DNA of 64,000 nt from positions 10,617,953 to 10,681,952 of the forward strand of contig CAXIPT010000003.1 in the NCBI GenBank assembly GCA_964030475.1, read 5' to 3'. The position numbers and the translations under genes are program-made. This document shows, one piece after another, positions 10,290 through 21,579 of the stretch. Numbering within the stretch: the first letter of the stretch is position 1; every line of letters begins with the position of its first letter. This DNA is from Tethya wilhelma. Taxonomy: Eukaryota > Porifera > Demospongiae > Tethyida > Tethyidae. Under the pieces are notes generated by a model. It saw only the letters and a list, made by a program, of their open reading frames with translations. It had not been told where the DNA came from and ran no database searches.

Positions 10290-10740
10290 CAGAGGAGGTT
10301 TGACAGGGTCAAAAAGGTCGAGTAATTATTGCAAATTCCAATTACATGCGCCATATAACTGTATGGAAGGAGCGATTTACCATCTTACCCCGTGCATTTG
10401 CGATAGAAAGCAGTTTCTATCAATTTCTAGTAAGAAAAACAGCTATTTAGTCCACTCCTACCCCTGGAAATACGCCTTTCAAGTGTGATTTCGTGCTCTT
10501 TCTGCAATGACAGGATCAAAGGTCACAATGTCTTGTGGAAAAGTACACTTTAGAGCCATAATTCCAGGGGTAGGAGTGGACTAAACAACTGTTTTTCTTA
10601 CTAGATATTGATAGAAATGGTTTTCCACCGCAAATGCACGGGGTAAGATGGTAAATCGCTCCTTCCATACAGTTATATGGCGCATGTAATTGGAATTTGC
10701 AATAATTACTTGACCTTTTGACCCTGTCGAACCTCATCTG
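10290..10740. mobile_element. Foldback MITE with 9 bp target duplication (Mutator-like)
   Basis: Long arms (10290 to about 10470 and about 10555 to 10740) are near-perfect inverted copies starting CAGAGGAGGTTTGACAGGG / CAGATGAGGTTCGACAGGG. The same 9 bases, gtataattg, lie directly outside both ends (10281-10289 and 10741-10749). A 9 bp duplication with long arms is typical of Mutator-like elements; a hAT origin (8 bp) cannot be excluded. The two open frames in the arms are mirror images and are not genes. Confidence 0.85.
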
Positions 10741-11040
10741 GTATAATTGTTGATCAATTATGATGTGCTAACAAGCTTAAATCAATTGTTTTTTCTGCCT
10801 TAAACCTTAACAAAGAATGGCTGCAGAGTACAGCTTCCCACAACATTTCTCAGCATCTGGCCTGTATGCACACTCTTGCTGATTAGTAAATATGTAACCC
10901 TGGATTTGTAGACATATAGTACACACACACACATATATAGTATATGTGTAGCTTGCTATGCATTAATGGCTTTGAAGCCACTGGAATATTTGAGGTGTGT
11001 TTTGAGCCACATAGTACTTTTTGAGGTATACTATATAGTT
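10741..11040. other. Gene-free stretch
   Basis: Contains a short CA/TA dinucleotide run near 10921-10945 and nothing else recognisable. Confidence 0.35.
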
Positions 11041-11098
11041 GTAACAAGAATTGCAGTATATAGGTAAAGTGACCTCCAGAGAGTCTTGTTCAAGAGTC

Positions 11099-11449
11099 AT
11101 GGCTGAGCTACTACAGTGTTTTCTAGTTCTCTGTGCCATATTTGGCGTGTGTACCTGTTTGCCCGTCGGTATAGGAGAGGTCAAACCAAAACATCACCAT
11201 CTAAGCCCAGAAACCTTCATACTTTCAAACGGCCCTTATCGTTCAAGTGGAAAGTATGTTGCTTCAAGTCAATTTTATAGTGGCTACCCAGTCTACACAG
11301 GACCTGATGGTTCTACTTACTGGAAGATCTACTATAGGTCCGAAGGAGTTTTAGCAGGAAACTGGATTATGAATGGAAACATACACAATCTTCTCCATGG
11401 AATTGTCTTGTATTTCCCTACTCTCTTTTCCGAAGAAATTTCTCACTGA
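11099..11449 (+). CDS. Small secreted protein, unknown family
   Basis: From the ATG at 11099 the frame encodes 116 residues. It starts with a good signal peptide (MAELLQCFLVLCAIFGVCTC), chosen over the upstream in-frame start at 11051 because it sits exactly at the hydrophobic segment. The middle has a histidine-rich turn and an aromatic, glycine-rich block (YSGYPVYTGPDGSTYWKIYY) followed by G.WIMNG. This resembles a repeated extracellular module of invertebrate proteins that I cannot name. It may be a single-exon gene or the first exon of a longer one. Its neighbour on the other strand (11821-12415) is also secreted. Confidence 0.5.
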   Translation: MAELLQCFLVLCAIFGVCTCLPVGIGEVKPKHHHLSPETFILSNGPYRSSGKYVASSQFYSGYPVYTGPDGSTYWKIYYRSEGVLAGNWIMNGNIHNLLHGIVLYFPTLFSEEISH

Positions 11450-11760
11450 AAAGTTACTGTTGTGCAGCTTGATCAACATGTAGTTATAACTACTATGTAG
11501 ACATTCTATTTTACTGTTAAAATGGCATCTTATTGTTGTTCTTGCTTGGACTGTTATAATGTTTGTTAATATTATTATAGTATTGCTCCTGAATTGTTGC
11601 TGAAAATTCCTGTCTAAGCTGCTTCGTGACATCAGTATAGCCATCGCAGAACACTCAACTTTACAAGAAAAAATGATTCTAATGTATCATAAACTTTATG
11701 AGCAATGATAGAATATGTAATAGTTGTATAGCTACTAGTATTATTATGGTGAATTCACAA

Positions 11761-11766
11761 TTTATT
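11761..11766 (-). terminator. Poly(A) signal AATAAA for the AbfB-like gene
   Basis: AATAAA on the minus strand lies 55 bp beyond the stop codon at 11821, the expected position for 3' end formation. Confidence 0.5.
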
Positions 11767-11820
11767 AAAGCACTACTGACTGTTAAACTGCATGCTGCAT
11801 GTCAGTGTTTAGTCAAAGTT

Positions 11821-12415
11821 CTAATTGAAGACAGTTTCCATCAAATGCTGCACTAGTTTGTGCACCTTAGTCAGCAATACACTCTCAGTCTCAGCAGGAT
11901 TAGCCAACAAGTGGGGGTACCAAGTTGCATCTGCGTCTCCAAGTGTTGGAGTACTGCTTATGATTTGAATGAACTTGCCCGGATAGTTGACAGATTCAAA
12001 TGACACTCCATTTGTATCAGCCTCACCCTTATCTGGTAGCCAGGATGCATCTCTCTTGAATAGATCACTTTGTTCACTCTCGTCTAGGACCAGTTTATTG
12101 TCACTGTGACGGATGTACCTCTCAGGATAGTTGACAAAATCGAAAGCTAATCCCTTCACCAGCCAAACCAGAAATAATATCAAATGAACTGTCTTGGAGA
12201 AATTGGTTGCTTGAGTCGTCTAATTCTACGTTGATCTTGTTGTCGCTGTGCCTCAAGTATTGGTCGGGATAGAGCATTGACTGTAACTGAAATCTTTTTC
12301 CTACCAGATTTTGCACAGTGTTGTAAACCTCCTGAGCAGACACCACATCACGGTCAGGGAGGGGAGCTGCATATACAGCAGTGAGCAGGGAAATTAAGAG
12401 TACAGCTGTGTTCAT
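11821..12415 (-). CDS. Secreted AbfB-like (CBM42) beta-trefoil protein, one frameshift
   Basis: The ATG at 12415 starts a signal peptide (MNTAVLLISLLTAVYAAP). Three beta-trefoil repeats follow. Each carries an F..S/F..NYP..YIRH-type start (LYPDQYLRHSDNK, VNYPERYIRHSDNK, VNYPGKFIQ) and a later D.SF/DASW/DATW element. This matches the arabinofuranosidase B C-terminal sugar-binding domain, which binds arabinose-substituted glycans in fungi and bacteria. No catalytic domain is present. The frame changes by one base near 12160 between repeats 1 and 2, so the gene is either a young pseudogene or carries a sequence error. The total of about 198 codons is a complete domain plus leader. A poly(A) signal follows at 11761. 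Confidence 0.8.
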
Positions 12416-13672
12416 TTTAGCTGTTTAGCCAGTGTTTAGTATTCTTCTTTGTATTCTTACAGATCTTAGCAACAACACTTCTTGTAGCATGCACTGAAGC
12501 TAAGGATTTTGTTTTGTATGGCTTATTAATGAAATCTTTGTGAAATACCTAGAGGTACTTCTAGGTAGCTCATCTAATACCCCTCAAACACTCTATGACT
12601 TCACAAAGCCTCAGGTGTGCTCAACCCATGCCTGGGAAAAGCAGCCATGTATATCACTAATTATGTGTCTGGCCTCATCACAAATAGTGTTGAAACAGAA
12701 CTAATGCCTTGGACATTTTGGGGGTAAGCATGAGAGGGGGTTTTATGCATTTGTTTCATCAGCTGAGGTACAAATGTGACAACATTTTTTTTACAGTGGT
12801 TGCATATTGTGGATAGCATGGGTGTTGATAATTTGTTTCTGATTGTATTACAGTTGACGATGAGGTGGTGTTTTGTCCTTGTTCACTGCAAATTTATCAT
12901 CAAATTGTTTGGTGGGTTGCATATTAATATAACTTGCTGTGACCTGTTGACTGTTCAAATACTGCTGCAAGACTACAATGATGGTTATATAGCTGTTGAC
13001 TGTGCTAGTCTCTTGCCAATCTTTCTCCTTGTTTTTTTTTTTTTTACAAATTTGCTGTTGAGCATTCTTTTCTTGTTTGATATGCCTCACTGATGCTACT
13101 GACCTCTGCTCTACTTTCTCTCTGCCTAGTGTTCAATGCCATCCATCTGAGCATGCATGAGTATTCACGTATCACGGAAATCAATAATTTATTGCTTACC
13201 ACACTGTGGTGTTTCTTCTTTGTCTTTGTCTTTCTAACTTTTTTTTGCCTAGATCTCCGGTCTCTCCATTTTTAGTTCACAAAGCTGTGTTGTGCTGTGT
13301 ACACATGTGCTAGCTAGCTAGGAATATGCATACAGACATCACATAAATGGACTCGAATGCCATGTTACGTAAATATGGGGCGCACAACAAAATTTTTTTT
13401 GCAGTTAAATTAATATTTTTCATATACAGTCTGTAGAGTACAAAGTTAAAAATTTTACAAAGTAGTTGATGTGAGTGTGGGGTTGTTGAAGTTGCCATGT
13501 ATGAAAATTACTGAACTCAAAAGTTTTAAGGCACAATATTTGATCATTAAAAATTAGTGTAAGTAATCAATCTTTCCGTAATGATTACTTATTCACCCTA
13601 GCTTGGAAGTGTATACTATGATCACAACTGTCACGAGTATCATGTGACTCTGTTACGTCTTCATTGTTTGTG
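12416..13672. other. Gene-free stretch
   Basis: T-rich low-complexity sequence gives hydrophobic open frames on the + strand (12776-13093, 13093-13275) that lack coding features. No repeat or RNA gene was recognised. Confidence 0.4.
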
Positions 13673-13676
13673 TTAA

Positions 13677-14049
13677 AGGCGCAGTCGCACGGAAGTAATT
13701 ACGGCGCCATTTTTCGGGCCCAAAAATCAAAAACTCAATCTGATTAGTTGAAATACGTCATTGGAATGTAATTATTTCACACAGTTAGGGAGAATTGCAT
13801 ATTATTTGTCCACGTATTTGCTATTGAGAACACATAGATTTTGCGTTGATAACCGGTGCAGTTGGAAAAAAAGTAGCTAGGTAAGCTAGCAAACTAGCGA
13901 AGAGTAAAACTAGAGCTTTTCATGAGCGTTGGCTGTATTTGAAGAGCTTGGAGACTCATATTAATGCTGGTCTATATTCTGCGTGCAGGAATTAAGTGCA
14001 CAATACAGTTCATTACGTCATGCAAGTTTACTTACGTGCGACTGCGCCT
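13677..14049. mobile_element. MITE flanked by TTAA (piggyBac-type target site)
   Basis: The ends AGGCGCAGTCGCACGGAAGT and AGGCGCAGTCGCACGTAAGT (right end, reverse complemented) form inverted repeats. TTAA lies immediately outside both (13673-13676 and 14050-14053). The 373 bp body is non-coding. TTAA duplication points to mobilisation by a piggyBac-type transposase, which is not in this window. Confidence 0.85.
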
Positions 14050-14149
14050 TTAATTTGTAACTAATATTTTTTGCACTCCGTTAGTTGCATCACATACCAC
14101 ATGATATTTACTCTTCATTTTGAGATGTGTACAAAGTCAGATCATTGTC

Positions 14150-14770
14150 ATTCCACATGTCCATACACCGTCCTGTGCCATGTTGCATGTGCATATTTGA
14201 TGTTTCATGCAGACAAGTGCTCTTTGAGCACTGGCTTTGTCGTGAGACTTTTAGTGTTTGTATTCTTGCAAACTAATGCATCCTTCCTTTAAATTTGTTT
14301 CAGATCTCCTTAACTTTGTCTGCAATGGATGATTCTCAAAGTGAGTGGCTGGTTACCTGGGCCTTGTCTCCTTTTAGCTGTACGCCCCAATCTCCAAAGA
14401 GTTAAGGTATGTCAGTATGTACTGTAGACTTACTAGTACATGTACTAATTATTATAATTACCGAGCGCCTAAGGTGACAAAAAAAACAACTGAACAAGTA
14501 ATGTTTGTGTATGTCTCCACTGTATGGTGGAGTCCCTCATCTGTTGATGTCCATTACACTTTGGAATCGCGACAGTAATAATTATTGTTAGTGATATCAC
14601 GTTCATGAATGTGCATGCTCTATCACAGTATGTGCATGTGGTCCTTTTCTGTTTACGATTGTGGAGAGTCATGCAAGTTACTTCGAGGATACAAAGAGAC
14701 TGTGTATGCGAACACGAGCAGAGAGAGCATAGAGTGTGAGATGTCTGAGAAGTGAAAGTGATGCGATTGT
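14150..14770 (+). repeat. Diverged dispersed repeat, copy 2 (first at 1965-2760)
   Basis: Block-by-block match to 1965-2760, including gttaaggtatgtcag and the later tttacgattg ... gagtgtgagatg segment. Confidence 0.45.
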
Positions 14771-14799
14771 GTGAACCAGATATATATTACTGCATGACT

Positions 14800-14909
14800 G
14801 GGGAGGGCAATATGGCTAAATAATGGTTTGAGACTGGAGTATTGGTCCCGACCGAAGGGAGGGCCAATGCAAAAGTCAAGAACCAATATTTTAGCCATAT
14901 TGCCCGACC
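14800..14909. mobile_element. Short MITE with GGGCAATATGGCTAAA ends
   Basis: The left arm gggagggcaatatggctaaa and the reverse complement of the right arm (ggtcgggcaatatggctaaa) match, with similarity extending to about 33 bp. The loop (attggtcccgaccgaaggga) is itself palindromic, like that of the 9773-9907 element. No coding content. Confidence 0.65.
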
Positions 14910-15139
14910 AAAGGAATGCAAGAATGGAGGCATGAATCTTTGCTAGCTACTGAGCTTGTTGCAATTACTTTGTTCACCAGCCATTGGGTTACATTCATGT
15001 ACCAGTATGTCAGAGTCCTGCTCTTCAACTTAGATCTAGATCAGCTGTGGACTATAAGTCAATCCACAACAGTTGCTCACTCCATTCCATTCGTACACTG
15101 GTTTATTTATTCACATTTTACCAACACACAGGTATAAGG

Positions 15140-16270
15140 TGTACAATCTAATAAAGTTCACTAGTGCCATGAGAGACTGCCATGGCCCCAGTTACAGTCT
15201 CTACAAAAAATGTTAGTAGCTCTGGCAATTTATTTCCAGGACTCTAATATTCCCAGGGGTCTATAACTCCTGAAAGGTTTTCATGAAACTCTGGAAATCT
15301 CACACGATTTAGTTAAATCTTCCAGTAGTAAAAAAAAAAAATTCCATATGGGGCTGTGGAGTACAAAAATTAAATGCATAAAAATTCAAAATAGTGGGTG
15401 GAGGGTTGTAATGCCATCTTGTTTTACGAAAAGTATTCAATATGAGAATTCATCCCCAAAATGATAACATGCATTTTGGGAGAAAGGGTGGTTCCCAAAA
15501 TGAAGAGAATAATTTTAGACCCAGTACTGTATATCACTTAATTACCAAAATAACACTCTTTGTGTGGGTACTTTTGGTATGTAGCTCTTCTTTCTCAGAG
15601 TAGAGCATCAATCCTGGGCACGTTTGAGAGTTCACAGTGAATCAGGGTACAGCATGCTCCCTCTTGATTTAACCTATTTACTGTTGGGATCATTCCTCCA
15701 ATCTGTTCAACCACACATGCGCTCACCAGGACAACCACTTGACATTGTATGAAAGGCAGTATATCTAGAGTAGTTCATGTAACCTACAGTGTCAAAAGTA
15801 ACTTGTTACAGTAGATTGAACACAGACATTGTGTGTCATTTCAATGTCCCTGTAGTGATCGATCCTTCATTGTATAATCCTGGCTGTGGTTGTTGCTCAG
15901 ACAGAGCAAACATAGCGTGTGACCCCTCGCCTTTCTGGCAAAGCAAAGACTGTATAGGGTCGGGTTTACTCTCCACCAATTAATGGAGATCCTTTGTCTG
16001 GGCTGCCTGGCGCCAAAAGGCCGGTCATACTGTGCCCATGCCCCACTCCCCACGCCAAGCCATTAAACTCGAGAGAACAGCAGATGATTATGGCCATCAA
16101 TTCTGCTACCATCTGTGCTTGTGCTTTTGTTTTCTCACATTGGTGTTAGTTGACTGAATTTTCTTCTTGAGATGATTCTGGACATTTTAAGCAGGAGAAC
16201 AACCATCAATTAAATTTCTCAAAATTAAAGTAAGTATCATATAACCTCTGGTATTGGTTTGGTTTCTTTT
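15140..16270. other. Gene-free stretch
   Basis: Two overlapping opposite frames near 15789-16053 lie in a locally GC-richer patch but show no domain and no consistent splice sites. An RNA gene there was considered and not supported. Confidence 0.3.
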
Positions 16271-16273
16271 TTC

Positions 16274-17075
16274 TCAGAGCTTTATTAATACTCTCTGAGT
16301 GAAAGCAAGAGTCTCTTGTGGAATTTCAATTATTTTCTTAGACTTCAATGACTGCAGAATCCATTCACCCTCTTCAGATGACTTTAGGCCATGAAAACAT
16401 TTCTCTAAACCATCCCAGAATGGCATTGTCTGTTCGGGAACTCCATCTTGTCTATACTTCTTCACATCACTCACTAGCTCAGAGATATCCAACTTGTCAA
16501 ACTGAGGTTTCAAAATAGCTGGTGACCCTTCTGGAAGTTTCTGAGAAAACAGCAACCTCATAACTATAGACGTACAATGTCATACATACAGGAAATCACA
16601 ATTATGTGTACTTGCAAAATGATTGTACTTCTGTGATAACTTACTTTCAACAGAATAAGTCCTGCATGGTTTTGGAGCTTTTGGCAGCCAGGAGTCTGAG
16701 CTCCAGTTCCTGTAAAACATCTCAGCTTGAAAAGGAACATTTCTTGTAAAGAAGAAATTGTGAGGATTTGCTATGCTGCTCTGGGGTGTTAAGCACTGGA
16801 GTAAGCCATCCCTTGATGTCATATTTTCTTCAACTCTTTTGCTTCCACTATCTCATGGTTGCTGCTCAAAATTGTGCTTTTGAGACCTGTAATAGTGATA
16901 AAGTTGTGCTTTGATGAGTAATTCTGAAATTTTTCTGATTTGAAGGAACACATAAAGATATTATACCTTCCATGTCATACGCTGAATTGAATATCTTAGT
17001 AGACACTCTACTAATACTAAAAACTTGATCGATATCTTTGTGTGTATGGCCGACCATCAAGAAACTGATACCAGG
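16274..17075 (-). CDS. C-terminal exons of a transposon-associated protein with GHTHxDIDQ motif (DUF7869-like)
   Basis: Three pieces line up on the minus strand. The first (about 17075-16990) begins after an ATCAG acceptor with FLMVGHTHKDIDQVF and ends at a GTATAA donor. The second (about 16820-16640) includes SIANPHNFFFTRNVPFQAEM and ends at GTAAGT. The third (about 16545-16274) begins after TTCTCAG with KLPEGSPAILKPQFDKLDIS and ends VLIKL. GHTHEDIDQ followed by such a tail is the signature of large metazoan proteins I recall as DUF7869; the family name is from memory. The middle exon's frame is interrupted at its start, so the copy may be dead. AATAAA overlaps the end (16281-16286). Upstream exons are absent. 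Confidence 0.55.
16281..16286 (-). terminator. Poly(A) signal overlapping the stop region
   Basis: AATAAA on the minus strand is formed by the last codons of the DUF7869-like gene, four bases before its stop codon. Confidence 0.4.
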
Positions 17076-17513
17076 CTCTCTCCCTCCTTATTTTTATAAG
17101 AAATATTCGCGTGGGAGGAGCCTGGGAATGAGGCTACCATATGTGTTTTTCCTCTTTCAGCCTAGGTAAGTGAGTAAACATGTCTCTGACCTAACTCTGC
17201 AACAACCCTACCTGGCTTGTGCACCATTAACTAATAGAAATACATGGGTAGACTAGTATCTTCGGCAGGGAAAACTGCAGCGGGATGAGACAATCAATTG
17301 TCCCTCAGCTTTCTTGCGCAGGTTAACATTGAATTGAGACCAGAAGATTTGGTTTAGCACTAGGTAGTATTGACCTACAGCACGCACACACGCACACACC
17401 AGTTTCATCAGAGTTGCCATTGGTTTGAAATGAGGTTGAGGCCACTAGCGCCTGCATGTACCAAACTAATTATGTAGAGGTGATAATTATCATCAATACT
17501 TACTTGGACCTTG

Positions 17514-17593
17514 GTTTCATTGAAACGTCTATCCAGGTTTGTTTCAAATGCCTCAGCCTGGAGCTGCTGAACAGAATTGATGGCACCCATTAC
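17514..17593 (-). CDS. Unknown internal exon
   Basis: Minus-strand sequence between a TGTAG acceptor and a GTAAGT donor encodes MGAINSVQQLQAEAFETNLD and RRFNETKVQ without a stop. Splice signals and composition look right, but the gene it belongs to is not identified. Confidence 0.3.
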
Positions 17594-17599
17594 CTACAA

Positions 17600-18090
17600 G
17601 CACATAAAAATAGGAACACCCATACATCGCTTCTATTTTGCCCCCCCCCTCAGGAAAAAACCACTTATTGATGGTGTCTTGACTGCATAGTACAGAGCGC
17701 TCTACAATAAGAGAGAGAGGCTGAGGTGTTTGAAATGTTAGGCGAGGATGTCGCCATGTAAATCCTTCAAACCAAGCTCGGCCTCTTTGAAATGGTGGTC
17801 CTTCTTAAGTCTCTTAGCAGTTTCATATGCTAATACTGGTCTCTCAGCTCAATCCAAATGTCAGCCTAGCTTTTAACAATATAGTTTGCCTGAATGTTGT
17901 CTTCTTCACTGAGGATTGTGTAAGGACAGTTTACAACCTTGTTGGACACATTCACTGACATGCCTACAGTAGTCGAGCTGCTTTACGAAGTCCTTTGTTC
18001 TCATCCTGGTTGCTACTTATCACAGCGCCCATACTCCCGTTGGACCATTGTTTCGGTTTACCACAAATAAGAAATTTGCATACTGTAGCT
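17600..18090. other. No supported gene
   Basis: Minus-strand sequence may belong to the same gene as the PHD-like piece at 18099-18200, but no frame stays open. A GA-rich patch lies near 17707-17725. Confidence 0.25.
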
Positions 18091-18098
18091 TTGAAATA

Positions 18099-18200
18099 CA
18101 CAGACTGTGTGGAACCAGCTTCTACACTGGTCACAGCTAACCCAACCAATTCCCTCTTCACAACTTTTCTCATTGGGATCACCACACAGGGCTATCATGC
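18099..18200 (-). pseudogene. PHD-finger-like fragment
   Basis: One minus frame gives ALCGDPNEKSCEEGIGWVSC and then DQCRSWFHTVCV. The spacing C-x(8)-C ... GWVSCDQC..W.H..C is that of a PHD finger, a zinc-binding histone-tail reader module that is also common in invertebrate transposon proteins. The frame closes shortly after it. The first zinc ligands are not all evident. Confidence 0.4.
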
Positions 18201-18299
18201 ATTGCCCATATCTGATCATCATAGATCTTTCGTATGATACTGAGAATTTGTTTCCAAAAGCCCTTAGGGGCCATTATGCAATGGAGGAATTGCCATGAA

Positions 18300-20270
18300 C
18301 TCTTCCTACAATCATGATTGTATTATATATCACAACATGAAGACAAATAGATGACCTCCCATTGTCCACCCACTCTACATGGAGTACCATCTCAGTCGTA
18401 CCATTTTCATTCAATTTTAAACTCATTCCTTAAAATCAAACTACTAAATTTAACCTTGCGCTGACAATAATATAAAGTTTAAGCAGCTTAGCAAACTTGA
18501 CTGATGTGAACAAGCAATATGGCTGGCCTTTATGTGAGAAACTACACAATACAAAATTTTAGCACATCTTGGGGTAAACTTGTATCTGCATATAATATAG
18601 TAGCTTGCATACATTCATGTACAACTTCATTTCATGTACACATGCATGTACTTTCAGCAACATACCTATGTACAGTGTAGAAACTACTGCCCAAAAATAG
18701 CTATAGCATCATCTTCACTCAAGCCACTGTTCTGGGTCTCTGCAAGTATAGGTCTCTGGCTCAATGTAGCTTCTACAGCAGGCTTCGACGGTTACAGCTA
18801 GGAGTAGGAGCCCTTTGACGAACTCTAAAAGCTAGCTGTCGATTAGCAATCTCTGAGAGGAACCAATTAATATATCATTCTTGCTTTTGTTGTTGTTTTG
18901 GTTTTGGTTTTGGTCATCTGGATACATTCACTCAAGCATCCTCTGCTTTTTTGTATCCTTGCAATTATGCAAAACATTTTATTTAAATAAAAATAAATAA
19001 ATAAAAAAAATTGATGCTATATAAGAGCTCCTGTACCTCCACCTGTAGTGTTGGATAAGCCTTCGCCACTATAGCACTCTCAGGTCTCTCCATGCAAACT
19101 ATGCCCAGTCCTCCATGTGTCACTTCTTCTTATGCTGAAATTCTGCCATGAACATCTACTTTCTGCATTCAGGTTCAAACCTCAGCAACAATGTGATCCT
19201 TTTTCTCTCGTTCAAGCAATCTCTTGAATGTATTGGCTCCTCTGTCTGTGAGTCCAGCCTGGATGCATGCTATTCTTTTTAGCATCAGATTCTGCTTCCT
19301 AGCCTTTTACTGTAACAATACTCTTGAAATAGTCCACCCAGTCACTAAAACTCTGTCTTCCTTGTTTTGGAGATTTCAGGGAGAGTCATACTGTCTAGTT
19401 ATACCGTCATAGATATATTGCTAATTTTGTGAGATGTCCTGCTATAGTGTTGTGGATGACTTGCTTCACCCAGCACAGACTAATCACTGCAAAAAGTATG
19501 TTTGGTAATGGTCACTATAAATAATATTATGGTAGTCTCATAGAGGACACTCAAGAAAGTGGTATCAATCCACCTGGTACTTTCCACCTTATTGTATGTA
19601 AATAATTGCACTTACTAAGGTGTGTACTATGTAGCAATAATGTAAATATTCGTTTAAATAAATATTTCAATAAAATTAATAGAGTAGAAGTCAAACAACA
19701 TCTGAAAATAAAGAATTATTACACATTATAATACTTATGAAATGGACTGTGTACAAATCGAAAGGTATTGGTAATGCTTGCATGATGATGCAAAATTAAA
19801 GATCTATCTATATACAATGATAAATTAAGTCAACAGTTATGCTTTTCAGTGTGTGGGTAATGTTAACACAGTTGATACCTTGTGATGTACTTTGGATGGT
19901 TTGCTGTCTAATCTCTGAGCGAAGAAAAGAAGTTGCAGCGTCTACTAGGATACATATATAATATGCATCTAAAAGAATGATGATTGTGTTTTCCAAAGGT
20001 ATGTACTCTTGCTATATTTAATACATACTGAAAGAAAATCAATGCACTTTTTGTGATCAGGTTTTCCTTTTCAATCAGGAATAAAGTAAGCAAAAAAAAA
20101 AAGCAAATGCATACATACAACTTGGCAATGCCTCATACATAAAAAAATATAGATAATAACAGTACTATAGCATAGTCACACTTTTATAAACCTTACTGTG
20201 TGAACGTTCAGATACAGACAGATATTTTCAGACCATGAAACATTTGCACACTTGCATTCTTCAGCCTATA
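18300..20270. other. Gene-free stretch
   Basis: One weak minus-strand frame near 19180-19300 (NLMLKRIACIQAGLTDRGAN...) is coding-like but isolated. AAAT-rich low complexity lies at 18978-19010. Nothing else was recognised. Confidence 0.3.
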
Positions 20271-20277
20271 GCTCTCA

Positions 20278-20860
20278 TCAACTTGCATATGATCTTAAGG
20301 CAACATGACACACTCCACTTGAATCTGTAAAACTGACATCTTGCTTCCTATACTCTTTTCTGTATCTCTTGGAATGGACAACCTTGCACTCTTCAACCTT
20401 AACCACTTTGCCAGACACAATCACTCTTTGGTTCCTGTCAAGATTGCTAACTTCTTTCATACACATTTGGACTTGTGGCCATTCTTACGAAAATGATCAG
20501 CAGTTGCAGGCAAATCAGTGGGCTTCTCTGAAGCAATGACAGACGTCTTTGATAAAGCCACAATTCGAAAATACTACCTTTGCTTTGGTTGCTACCACCG
20601 GTCTTAGGCTTCACAGGTACAATCAACAAAACAGGCTCTTTAATCCTTAACTTCTTCAGATTGTCTATCAGTTTTGGATCAAAGAGGACAACATGCATTG
20701 CCTTGTTGCTGTCCATCAATAGCAATTTGTATTCCATTGCCTTTTTGGATGCTTTTTCTTTCAACTTCTCAGGTGTGTCTATGTAGTTACAATTAAAACA
20801 CTTCATGTTATCGTTCTTCTTGCTGTACTTCACATGTGAAATTTCATCAACCATTCCGCA
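20278..20860 (-). CDS. OB-fold RPA-like protein A, two exon-like pieces
   Basis: Exon-like piece 1 (about 20860-20578) follows a TTAAACAG acceptor. It reads SPSASVCGMVDEISHVKYSK, then a CFNC pair and EKLKEKASKKAMEYKLLL, and ends at a GTAGTA donor. Piece 2 (about 20497-20278) reads KEVSNLDRNQRVIVSGKVVK, VEECKVV and KQDVSFTDSSGVCHVAL. The R-V-x-V-x-x-K-V-V-K-V...KQD...D..G pattern is that of RPA1-type OB folds, which bind single-stranded DNA. The second piece stops early, so the gene may be incomplete. A related gene lies at 24085-24573. Confidence 0.5.
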
Positions 20861-21103
20861 CACACTTGCACTTGGAGAACTGTTTAACACATCAGATACG
20901 TACACTTATTCGATCTTTCGCTTGTTACCAGCACCCCTTAATGCTCTCAAAGAACTCAAATTCAACTATAGAATGAAAAATAACAGTCACCACTGGCCTA
21001 AAATTGACTCACACAATTTTAATGTGTGTTCTCTTTGAAAATGAATATCCTCATGAATTTGAACATTTATTGCGGACCAAACTGAACAAATTCTGTATAC
21101 CAT

Positions 21104-21274
21104 TGTATTCCATTGCCTTTTTGGATGCTTTTTCTTTCAACTTCTCAGCATTGCTCTGCTGCCGTTGACCGTCTTGATCGATACTCTGCGGGTTAGTACT
21201 AGGGTTCTGCCCTCCCTCCGCATCGTGGTTGGAGCAGCTGGGTTGTCGTGATGAACGTTTAGATCAAAATCCAT
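21104..21274 (-). pseudogene. Possible 5' exon of an RPA-like gene with duplicated block
   Basis: An ATG at 21274 starts MDFDLNVHHDN. One base-shift away, an open frame reads SSRQPSCSNHDAEGGQNPST and continues to EKLKEKASKKAMEY. The last 45 or so bases (21105-21150) are identical to 20729-20773 inside the gene-A exon. This is either a duplicated exon or a gene-conversion tract, and the frame break suggests decay. Confidence 0.4.
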
Positions 21275-21579
21275 TAGTTGAGATGATATCTTGCCAATTC
21301 AAAACTCGAGAGCTAGAAAAAAAGGCCGAAGTGAGACATGTGAAGGCGGGTTTTATAGGACGAAAGAGCCAGAAATGAGGTCATGCAAGCAAGCGATGAC
21401 GGTACTCACTTCCGGATATTAATGATATTCATAATAAGTGACGAAAGAGCTGTATGAGCTAGATATTAGAGGCCAATACCATAGTTGATATATGAGACTG
21501 AGCATTCTGAAGTATAATCAACACCCATATATGTAGCTATGAAGTACATATGGTGTCCAGTGAATTGTATATACAATTC

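Noticed and set aside
10273..10737. Two similar small proteins on opposite strands
   Set aside because: They are mirror translations of the two arms of the foldback element at 10290-10740.
12776..13275. Hydrophobic open frames on the + strand
   Set aside because: They arise from T-rich low-complexity sequence, overlap an opposite frame, and show no motif or splice structure.
15789..16053. Possible structured RNA or exon in a GC-richer patch
   Set aside because: It did not match U1, U2 or U6 snRNA patterns I know, folds into no clear tRNA, and the frames lack splice signals.
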